Of a DNA stretch of 5,611 nucleotides, positions 1 through 5,611 are shown piece by piece. Below the pieces are notes generated by a model. It was not told where the DNA came from, did no database searches, and saw nothing but the letters and a program-made list of their open reading frames with translations. This DNA is from Acidobacteriota bacterium. Lineage in GTDB: Bacteria > Acidobacteriota > Terriglobia > Bryobacterales > Bryobacteraceae. Numbering within the stretch: the first letter of the stretch is position 1; each line of letters opens with the position of its first letter. Made by a program: the position numbers and the translations under genes. The DNA lies in NCBI GenBank assembly GCA_947505565.1, contig CANNLB010000241.1:1-5611 (forward strand), read 5' to 3'.

Positions 1-1
1 G

Positions 2-2146
2 CTGTGGACTTGCGTGTTCCACTTTATATTTTTTGGTTTGATCGCGGAGCGTGCACTAGCCGGTCCGCCGCTAACCACAATTCAGGATGTGATCTACAAG
101 GCCGATGGGACGCGCTTCAATGGCGTCGCCTACATTGAGTGGAAATCGTTCCAAGCGGCCAATCAGGTGCCGATTGCAACCCAGAGTCTCACGATTGCCA
201 TCGTCGATGGAAATCTGCGCGTTCGTTTGGTGCCGACCACGAATGCGAGCTCTGGAGCCTACTACTATGTCCGATACCATAGCGACGGTAGAATTCAATT
301 CTCCGAAACGTGGGCGGTGCCTCCGAGCACGCCAACCGTAAATTTGGCCGCGGTCCGCGTTGCCGTCGGTCAACAAACCGGAGGTGGAACGTTGCCGCCG
401 GCCGGACTCGAGATTGCTGACATCACCGGTCTCAGTTCGGAGTTGGCGGCCCGACCCGTTCGCGGGCTCGGTTACGCCTCCAGTCGCGCGATTCGTACGG
501 GAGCCACCGGAGCGCTCGAAGCCGTTACCGGCAATTTGACCGATTGCGTCCGCGTCGATGGCTCGAGCTCGGCTTGCTCTTCCGCGGGCGGTGGCTATAC
601 GGGTCCTGGTTTTATCGATCGTGAGCTCCCTTCGAATGTCGTGGACGGAGTCAACACCGTATTTGCTCTCAGCGATACCCCGTCGCCTTCTAGTAGTTTG
701 GAACTCGTCCTCAATGGACTAGTCCTATCCTCTGGCGTCGATTACACCTTGAGCGCGAATTCAATTACAATGCTCACGACCTCGACTCCTCGCACCGGAG
801 ATGTCTTCCGAGCCTCATTTCGAACCGCCTCGGGGAGCAATCCGACTTCGGCCGCGGGTGGCGCGCTCACGGGAACGTATCCCAATCCGCAGATCGCGGC
901 CGGAGTTGTTTCGAACAACAACATCTCCGATGTGGCCGGGATCGTCGAAAGTAAGCTAGCTCTAAACTTTCCGACTCATACCAGTGCAAATGACCCATCG
1001 GCAGCGGAAAAGGCTGCTCTGTCCGGTACGGCGGGAGCTCCGTCGGCATTGAATAAGTTTGTGACCGCCAGTGATTCTCGCTTGACCGATGCACGGGCTC
1101 CGACCGGGCATCCGTTGCTCAGCGGTCAGCACGCCGATACGACGGCTGCGGTGGTCACCCGCGGCGATCTGATCGTCGGCCAGGGCTCGACGCCAAGCTG
1201 GACGAAGTTAAGCCTGGGGGCCGCGGGCCGGTGTCTTACTTCGAACGGTGTCGATGCGATCTGGAATAACTGCCTCTACACGGGATTTCAGCCCGGGGCA
1301 ATCCCGTTCGTGAACTCGGCTGGCAACCTTTCTGAGAATACCTTCCAACTTCGCTGGGACAACAGCGGGCGGAAGCTATCGGTCGGGTCTAGCCTTGCCG
1401 ACGGTACCCTCAACGTGCAGGATCCAGCGGGCGCGACGTCGGTGATCGTTCGGTCCGGGGTAACCCAAAGCGGGGTATCGTTACAACGTTGGCAGGATGC
1501 CTCGGGGGCCGATATGGCTCGAATCGATAATGAGGGCACCCTCGTTTCCCCGGCGCTGCAAGCGATCTCGGGTACCACTCGGGCACCGTGGCGCGATACC
1601 GGAATGGCGGCTGACCCCGTTGCCCGAGTCGATGGGGATGCTTGGTTTAACAGCACTTCGAAGGCACGAAAATCACAGCATGCAGGTCAGACGCACTCTA
1701 CGCCGCAGGTGATTTGCACCAAAGAGGGCACCGCAAATCCGTCCACTGCGCTGGCCATCATGGCCAGTTGCACCATCCCGGGAGGCTTGCTGCAAACCGG
1801 CGACCGGTTAGATGTCTTAGTCGATGCGGAGCAAGTCGGCACGGTGGTCCCTTGGACGATCGCGGCGCAATGGGGCTCCGCCCAGATGATGCAACGGTCC
1901 TTCGGTTCGGGCGATTCAATGTTTGCACTGCGCGCGCAGGTTGTTCTCTACAGCAACGGATCCACGCTTTCGTCGCAGCATTTCAACGCAACCGGGGCTA
2001 CGTTGACGAACCTTGCTTCGGCGACAGACCCCTACCAAGCGGGTCTGTCCATCGCCGTGTCCGGTTCCATCGGTCAAGCAGGCGCCGGGTCAAACGTCAT
2101 CGTTCGCAACTTGACGGTGATCCGCTATCCGGCGCAAAACAACTAG
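2..2146 (+). CDS. Exported modular phage-tail-fibre-like protein, 5' end probably outside window
   Basis: Function unknown; I infer a secreted or surface-exposed structural/adhesive protein. The first usable start is GTG at 14 (710 codons to TAG at 2144-2146; residue numbers count from it), but the frame stays open to the left edge and there is no visible ribosome site, so the true start is probably further left. The beginning (FHFIFFGLIAERALA|GPP) looks like the end of a Sec signal peptide with an ALA cleavage site. Modules in order: a beta-rich domain at about 20-115; a VDGVNTVF...LNGLVLSSGVDYTL module at about 203-272; GGALTGTYPNPQI at 282-294; ISDVAGIVESKLAL at about 304-317; NKFVTASDSRLTDAR from 347; RGDLIVGQGSTPSWTKL from 383; IPFVNSAGNL from about 430; SLQRWQDASGADMARID from 489; and a C-terminal beta domain at about 555-710. 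Several of these match, from memory, motifs common in phage tail fibres and structural proteins. The six cysteines form three close pairs (178/188, 407/420, 568/586). No S74 chaperone end or enzyme motif is visible. Confidence 0.8.
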   Translation: MWTCVFHFIFFGLIAERALAGPPLTTIQDVIYKADGTRFNGVAYIEWKSFQAANQVPIATQSLTIAIVDGNLRVRLVPTTNASSGAYYYVRYHSDGRIQFSETWAVPPSTPTVNLAAVRVAVGQQTGGGTLPPAGLEIADITGLSSELAARPVRGLGYASSRAIRTGATGALEAVTGNLTDCVRVDGSSSACSSAGGGYTGPGFIDRELPSNVVDGVNTVFALSDTPSPSSSLELVLNGLVLSSGVDYTLSANSITMLTTSTPRTGDVFRASFRTASGSNPTSAAGGALTGTYPNPQIAAGVVSNNNISDVAGIVESKLALNFPTHTSANDPSAAEKAALSGTAGAPSALNKFVTASDSRLTDARAPTGHPLLSGQHADTTAAVVTRGDLIVGQGSTPSWTKLSLGAAGRCLTSNGVDAIWNNCLYTGFQPGAIPFVNSAGNLSENTFQLRWDNSGRKLSVGSSLADGTLNVQDPAGATSVIVRSGVTQSGVSLQRWQDASGADMARIDNEGTLVSPALQAISGTTRAPWRDTGMAADPVARVDGDAWFNSTSKARKSQHAGQTHSTPQVICTKEGTANPSTALAIMASCTIPGGLLQTGDRLDVLVDAEQVGTVVPWTIAAQWGSAQMMQRSFGSGDSMFALRAQVVLYSNGSTLSSQHFNATGATLTNLASATDPYQAGLSIAVSGSIGQAGAGSNVIVRNLTVIRYPAQNN
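2023..2049. terminator. Perfect 9-bp inverted repeat, possible hairpin for the minus-strand transcript
   Basis: GACAGACCC (2023-2031) and GGGTCTGTC (2041-2049) are exact reverse complements around a 9-nt loop. The repeat lies inside the 3' part of the tail-fibre-like gene. Seen from the minus strand, it begins about 97 nt past the stop of the DinB-like gene, a place where the ftsK-DinB transcript could end. No T-run follows on either strand, so a classical intrinsic terminator is not supported. A 9-bp repeat can also occur by chance in a window of this size. Confidence 0.22.
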
Positions 2147-2665
2147 TTACTTCTTCTTCGCAGCACGTGCGGTGGAGGGCGGAATCACGCCCTTCATCCG
2201 CAAATAACCAACCATGTTTCCGTAATGAGCGTTGAGGTTTGCGATGTAGCCAATCATCGAATCCACGGGCATTACTTTCCGTGTTCCAATCGTCACTTCC
2301 GTCAACGCTTGCGTGTCCGTCATGCCGCTGATCACCGAATCGCAATAGGTGAACGACTCTTGGATCACCTTTTGAATCTCCGCCTTTGTCTTTGCCTTAG
2401 CCGAGTCGTTGGCTGGTGTCGTCTTGCCCGCCATGGCCGCGCAAGTGTTAAAATTCATCCCGGCGGTATGGCTGATCCAATCGCCGAAACTACGCTGATC
2501 CGGGGTCAGCCGATACTCTATCGCCTCGGTCGGCATCGCCTCCGCCGACTCTACCAAGTTCAACTTCGCCGTCTGGTACCGGGCCTTAAACGCCGACACA
2601 ATCGGGTCAGCCGCCGTTAACGCCTCCGCTATCAAGAACGCCAATCCTATCAATCGCATGTCCAT
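2147..2665 (-). CDS. Exported DinB-superfamily protein with an incomplete metal triad
   Basis: A 172-residue protein of the DinB/YfiT four-helix-bundle superfamily, whose members usually bind a divalent metal through three histidines; substrate and reaction are unknown here. The N-terminus (MDMRLIGLAFLIAEALTA) looks like a short signal peptide cleaved near residue 18 or 19, so the protein probably acts outside the cytoplasm. Family features seen are RSFGDWISHTAGMN (57-71, ligand His66) and the closing helix HYGNMVGYLRMKGVIPP (147-163, ligand His147). The usual HxxxH of that helix reads N143-L-N-A-H147, so one expected ligand is Asn. The tail is basic (AKKK). The gene starts 3 bp after the ftsK stop and has no clear Shine-Dalgarno, which suggests translation coupled to ftsK; Met3 is an alternative start. 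Its TAA abuts the stop of the convergent gene. The family call is firm, but a physiological role cannot be given. It is not the DNA polymerase IV that is also called DinB. Confidence 0.85.
   Translation of the reverse strand: MDMRLIGLAFLIAEALTAADPIVSAFKARYQTAKLNLVESAEAMPTEAIEYRLTPDQRSFGDWISHTAGMNFNTCAAMAGKTTPANDSAKAKTKAEIQKVIQESFTYCDSVISGMTDTQALTEVTIGTRKVMPVDSMIGYIANLNAHYGNMVGYLRMKGVIPPSTARAAKKK
2168..2202 (+). terminator. Long hairpin just past the tail-fibre-like gene, candidate transcription stop
   Basis: Left arm TGCGGTGGAGGGCG (2168-2181), loop GAATCA (2182-2187) and right arm CGCCCTTCATCCGCA (2188-2202) form 14 pairs, with one bulged T (2197) and one G-T wobble (2175/2194). It starts 21 nt after the plus-strand stop codon and lies inside the last codons of the opposing DinB-like gene. 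The wobble pairs as G-U only in plus-strand RNA and is a C-A mismatch in the opposite RNA, so folding favours the tail-fibre-like transcript. No U-tract follows (CAAATAACC), so it may be an mRNA 3'-end stabiliser or an assisted pause site instead. Confidence 0.38.
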
Positions 2666-2668
2666 ATT

Positions 2669-5068
2669 CTACCGGAGTTGATCGTCGACTTCGTCCAGCC
2701 AATCCGGGTTCTTCAATACTTCGCGCGGGCGACTGCCGTCCGGCGGACCAATAATCCCGTCTCGATACATCATGTCCAGGATTCTCGCCGCTCGACCGTA
2801 GCCCAGCCGAAGTCGACGCTGCAACACCGACGTCGACGCCTTACCGAGCTCACAAACCACGCGTGCCGCCTCTCTATACTGCGGATCTTCGTGGCCGTCT
2901 ATGACCTCTTCGCCGCCTTCACTCTCGCCATCCTCACTCGGAGGAGCCATCAGAAAGCTCTGGTCGTAGTCCGGCTCAGCCTGCTTTTTCCAATAGTCCA
3001 CCACCGCAGTGGTCTCCGTTTCGCTCACATAGGCACCGTGTACCCGAATCAATCGAGCCGTGCCGGGAGGCAGGAAAAGCATGTCGCCCTTTCCAAGCAA
3101 GGAGTGAGCCCCCATGTTGTCGAGAATCGTCCGCGAGTCGACTCGCGTCGCCACCCGAAAGCTGATCCTCGTCGGGAAGTTCGCCTTGATCAATCCCGTA
3201 ATCACGTCGACACTGGGGCGCTGGGTCGCCAACACTAAATGGATCCCGACCGCCCGAGCCATCTGCGCCAAACGCGTCACGCTCTCTTCAACCCCCGCGC
3301 GCTCAAGCATCATCAAATCGGCAAGCTCGTCGATGATAATGACGAGGAACGGAAGCGGCCTCAACTCTTCGAGCTCCAGATTCGGCGCCTCGTTATCAAA
3401 CAAACTCCGCGGCGTCGACATCAACAGGCGGACTTTTTTGTTGTACTGCTCGATATTCCGCACGCTCTGTGCCGCCAATAGCTTCAACCGACGTTCCATC
3501 TCTAAAACAGCGTTGCGCAACGCATACGTAGCCTTCTTCGGCTCCGTGATCACCGGCGTGAGTAAGTGCGGAATTCCTTCATAAATGCCGAGCTCCACCC
3601 GTTTCGGGTCGACCATGATCAGCCTTACTTCGTCCGGAGTCGACTTATACAATAACGACATGATCAACGTATTCAGCATCACGCTCTTGCCGGCACCGGT
3701 TGAACCAGCGATCAAGACGTGAGGCATCGTGTCCAACGTCGCCACCTTAATCCGCCCGCTGATATCCTTCCCCATCGTAATCGTCAGCTTCGATGGAGAA
3801 CTCTCAAACTCTTCGCTTTCCAGTACCTGTCGTAAACTAATCAACTCTCGCCGTTTATTCGGAACCTCGATCCCCACCGTCGGCTTACCCGGAATTCGCT
3901 CAATCAAAACACTTTCGCACTGCAATCCCAAACACAAATCTTCGGCCAGATTAGTAATCCGGTTGTACTTGATGCCGGCGTCAGGCTTATATTCAAACGT
4001 CGTCACGACCGGGCCCGGATTGATCTGCACCACCGACCCCAGCACGTTAAACTCTTCGAACTTCGACTTGATCTTGGCCGCCGTCTCCTTCAACTCCTGC
4101 TCGTCATAAGGGTTGCGCGCCGGTACCTCATTCAACAGCGAAGTCGCCGGCATAATGTACGCCCGCCCCGACTTCTCCTTCCGCCTCCGACCAGTTTCCA
4201 CCTCAACCGCAGCCTTCGGCACCAGCGGCGTCTCCCAAGGCAACTCTTCCAAGGCACGAATCGGGATGTCCTCTTCTTGCGCCGACGCCTCCTCTTCCTC
4301 CTCCACCGCCGCCTCGACCTCTGCCACCGATTGCTTGGCCTTCCATGGCAAATTGCTCTCTGTCAGCGGCACCACCGGTATCCCGGCTTCCGCAGCCGTC
4401 CGCTCCGGCGCCCGTTCCACCGCATTCCGCCGCACTGCCCGCGGTTCGGACTGTTTCGCCTTGGCGGCCTTCCGCCGCGCCTCCCGCCAATCCTGCCACG
4501 CCGCTACCCGAGCTAGCCACCAAGCGGTCGGAACTGCCAGCCACTCATAGACGACCTCCATCGAAAACTTCGAAACCAGGTAAAGCGACAAGAAAATGCT
4601 CGTCAACGTAATCATCGCCGCACCGATAGGGTTGAAGTTCCCCATCAGATAATTCGCCAGCGCCAAGCCTACGATGCCCCCTGCCGGCACCGTGCCGTCA
4701 AATGGCCGCCACATCGGCGTCAGCGACAGAATTGTGCAGACCCCCGCCACCAAAAGCGTCGCGCCCGTCAATCGGACCACCGGGACCTCAATCGGCTTAT
4801 GGCGCATCCGCTGGATTCCCACCGCTACAACGAAAATCGGCACCACCAGCGACGCCAGCCCCAGAGTGCTGTAAATCAGGTCCGCCAGCGTAGCCCCAAA
4901 TCGACCCGTCCAGTTCGTCGCCCTCTCCATGCCTGTAGCGGTATTCCACGATGGGTCCCCGGGGTGATACGACGCCAAGCTCAGCACCAGGAATAATCCC
5001 ACGGCGACGAACACAGCTCCGGTTACTTCATTCAGCCGGTTATTGGCCGAGGGTTTCAAAATGTCCAT
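2669..5068 (-). CDS. ftsK: DNA translocase FtsK/SpoIIIE
   Basis: A septum-anchored, ATP-driven hexameric motor that pumps chromosomal DNA during division and, in characterised bacteria, activates XerCD at dif. All 799 residues are present, close to the compact SpoIIIE type and far shorter than E. coli FtsK. About four membrane segments lie in residues 15-168 (near 15-34, 68-86, 98-117 and 130-165, the last possibly two). An acidic linker (about 195-315, with E256-E260) follows. The alpha/beta motor has Walker A GSTGAGKS (455-462), Walker B IIIDELAD (D580, E581) and the FtsK signature ATQRPSVDVI (from 614). The gamma winged helix is at about 728-787 and contains RRLRLGYGRAARILDMM, the DNA-orientation reader. 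ATG at 5068 is the only start codon after an in-frame TAA at 5107-5105; no good Shine-Dalgarno precedes it. The gene is intact with all catalytic residues, follows uppP by 66 bp and runs into the DinB-like gene 3 bp later. Confidence 0.97.
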   Translation of the reverse strand: MDILKPSANNRLNEVTGAVFVAVGLFLVLSLASYHPGDPSWNTATGMERATNWTGRFGATLADLIYSTLGLASLVVPIFVVAVGIQRMRHKPIEVPVVRLTGATLLVAGVCTILSLTPMWRPFDGTVPAGGIVGLALANYLMGNFNPIGAAMITLTSIFLSLYLVSKFSMEVVYEWLAVPTAWWLARVAAWQDWREARRKAAKAKQSEPRAVRRNAVERAPERTAAEAGIPVVPLTESNLPWKAKQSVAEVEAAVEEEEEASAQEEDIPIRALEELPWETPLVPKAAVEVETGRRRKEKSGRAYIMPATSLLNEVPARNPYDEQELKETAAKIKSKFEEFNVLGSVVQINPGPVVTTFEYKPDAGIKYNRITNLAEDLCLGLQCESVLIERIPGKPTVGIEVPNKRRELISLRQVLESEEFESSPSKLTITMGKDISGRIKVATLDTMPHVLIAGSTGAGKSVMLNTLIMSLLYKSTPDEVRLIMVDPKRVELGIYEGIPHLLTPVITEPKKATYALRNAVLEMERRLKLLAAQSVRNIEQYNKKVRLLMSTPRSLFDNEAPNLELEELRPLPFLVIIIDELADLMMLERAGVEESVTRLAQMARAVGIHLVLATQRPSVDVITGLIKANFPTRISFRVATRVDSRTILDNMGAHSLLGKGDMLFLPPGTARLIRVHGAYVSETETTAVVDYWKKQAEPDYDQSFLMAPPSEDGESEGGEEVIDGHEDPQYREAARVVCELGKASTSVLQRRLRLGYGRAARILDMMYRDGIIGPPDGSRPREVLKNPDWLDEVDDQLR

Positions 5069-5085
5069 GCGCGTTTCAGCCGCGC
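5069..5085 (-). promoter_or_regulatory. GC-only 5-bp stem touching the ftsK start codon
   Basis: Read on the minus strand, GCGCG, loop GCTGAAA and CGCGC directly precede the ATG of ftsK. In the mRNA this could fold into a small hairpin occupying the place where a Shine-Dalgarno would be, and none is recognisable there. It could modulate ftsK initiation, or it may be chance in GC-rich leader DNA. Confidence 0.2.
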
Positions 5086-5103
5086 CATAATCAGAGCAAC
5101 ACC

Positions 5104-5112
5104 ATTATGCCA
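5104..5112 (-). promoter_or_regulatory. Possible extended -10 promoter for ftsK
   Basis: On the minus strand the uppP-ftsK gap contains TGGCATAAT, an extended -10 (TGn plus CATAAT, five of six matches to TATAAT). A start site about 7 nt downstream would leave a leader near 30 nt before the ftsK ATG. The expected -35 position reads CCCCAT, not a match to TTGACA, so this would depend on the extended -10. The alternative is that ftsK is transcribed only by read-through from uppP. Confidence 0.3.
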
Positions 5113-5134
5113 GAGTCTCGCCCCCCATGGGGAT

Positions 5135-5611
5135 TCACCAACCACGCGACGCCGCCAGACCGATCACAAACAACCCAAAGGCGACCCGGTAAATCACAAA
5201 CGGGCGAATCGAGTTCGATCGCAGGAATTTAAGAAAGAAGGCGATTACGGCGAAGCCAACTAGGGCGCTCACCGCGATCCCGGCCAACATCGGCACCTGC
5301 ATATCTTCCGCCAATCCGTGCTTGCGCAAGTTTAAGATCGCTTTGGCCGCCGCCGCCCCAACCGCCGGAGTCGACAGCAGAAAACTGAACCGCGCCGCCG
5401 CCGCTCGGTCCAGGTCTCGAAACAAACCCGCCGAAAGCGTCACCCCGCTACGCGATGTCCCCGGGACTATCGCCAGCGCCTGCGCCGTTCCAATAAACAC
5501 GCAATCGAAAAGCGTCAGTTCCCCTAAATCCCTCCGCTGCTTCGACAGACGCTCCGCTCCATACATCACCAGCCCCATTGAAATCGCCATCACCCCGATC
5601 ACATAAGGACT
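5135..5611 (-). CDS. uppP: Undecaprenyl-diphosphatase UppP (BacA), C-terminal part
   Basis: A membrane enzyme that dephosphorylates undecaprenyl pyrophosphate to the monophosphate lipid carrier for peptidoglycan and other wall polymers; extra copies give bacitracin resistance in known bacteria. About 159 codons are visible, roughly the last 60% of a protein usually near 270 residues. The frame continues through the right edge (SPYVIGVMAISMGL), so the GTG at 5602 is internal and the start lies outside the window. The catalytic PGTSRSGVT motif is encoded at 5464-5438 and is intact, including its Arg. Further recognisable parts are the RFSFLLSTPAVGAAAA helix, two or three later membrane helices and the family ending IRPFVIYRVAFGLFVIGLA. 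The N-terminal glutamate-rich catalytic motif cannot be checked. The stop is TGA at 5137-5135. A phosphate-carrier phosphatase fits next to ftsK as a shared envelope and division locus. Confidence 0.95.
   Translation of the reverse strand, partial: SPYVIGVMAISMGLVMYGAERLSKQRRDLGELTLFDCVFIGTAQALAIVPGTSRSGVTLSAGLFRDLDRAAAARFSFLLSTPAVGAAAAKAILNLRKHGLAEDMQVPMLAGIAVSALVGFAVIAFFLKFLRSNSIRPFVIYRVAFGLFVIGLAASRGW

Noticed and set aside
1160..1168. RGD tripeptide (383-385) in the tail-fibre-like protein, suggestive of integrin binding.
   Set aside because: It is part of the common RGDLIVG module of phage structural proteins and is no evidence for eukaryotic cell adhesion.
1..2146. Prophage or phage-like injection system at the left edge.
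   Set aside because: Only one tail-fibre-like protein is visible and it appears to be exported; no sheath, tube, baseplate, capsid, terminase or integrase sequence is in the window.
1714..2235. Plus-strand 173-codon open frame overlapping the fibre gene and running into the DinB-like gene.
   Set aside because: Rich in R, H and S, with no recognisable motif; it lies in another frame of two well-supported genes, as expected for a shadow frame in GC-rich DNA.
4009..4018. CCGGGCCCGG palindrome.
   Set aside because: It lies inside conserved FtsK alpha-domain codons (INPGPVV) and is explained by Gly/Pro coding.
4113..4550. Open frames of 113-145 codons on both strands over the ftsK linker, one very glycine-rich.
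   Set aside because: They arise from the biased codons of the acidic/Ala-rich FtsK linker; none has a ribosome site or family motif.
2669..5068. Plasmid-transfer or T4SS-type FtsK-like ATPase instead of the chromosomal translocase.
   Set aside because: The four N-terminal membrane segments, acidic linker, full alpha/beta motor and gamma winged helix match chromosomal FtsK/SpoIIIE.
5123..5132. CCCCATGGGG palindrome in the uppP-ftsK gap.
   Set aside because: Without a loop it cannot form a useful hairpin and it has no T-run; too short to call a terminator or operator.

Overview
The window reads as chromosomal DNA from a moderately GC-rich bacterium (about 55-60% G+C in spot-counted lines). 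It is most likely an Acidobacteriota member of the Solibacter/Bryobacter type. That guess rests on two protein styles I associate with that group: a secreted DinB-fold protein with the ending HYGNMVGYLRMKGVIPP, and a long exported protein assembled from phage-tail-fibre-like modules. No marker gene in the window proves the taxonomy.

Layout: positions 1-2146 (+) hold one large exported, modular, tail-fibre-like protein whose 5' end probably lies left of the window. Positions 2147-2665 (-) hold a small exported DinB-superfamily protein, 2669-5068 (-) a complete FtsK/SpoIIIE DNA translocase, and 5135-5611 (-) the C-terminal part of undecaprenyl-diphosphatase UppP (BacA), cut by the right edge. 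The only real gap is 66 bp between uppP and ftsK (5069-5134). No stretch over 300 bp lacks a gene. I see no RNA gene, CRISPR array, insertion sequence or attachment site.

The three minus-strand genes run in the order uppP, ftsK, DinB-like. The last two are 3 bp apart and probably co-transcribed. UppP recycles the lipid carrier for cell-wall synthesis and FtsK moves chromosome ends through the closing septum, so this side is cell-envelope and division housekeeping. The DinB-like gene is a passenger of unknown role that lacks one of the three expected metal-binding histidines.

The plus-strand gene converges on this operon with zero intergenic bases: its TAG directly abuts the TAA of the opposing gene. 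Each convergent transcript meets a strong inverted repeat only after entering the other gene. The most unusual object is the 710-codon exported protein. Its modules resemble phage tail fibres, but it appears to carry a Sec signal and three close cysteine pairs, which suggests a surface protein built from tail-fibre parts rather than a virion component. I found no clear evidence of a wholly new multi-gene system.
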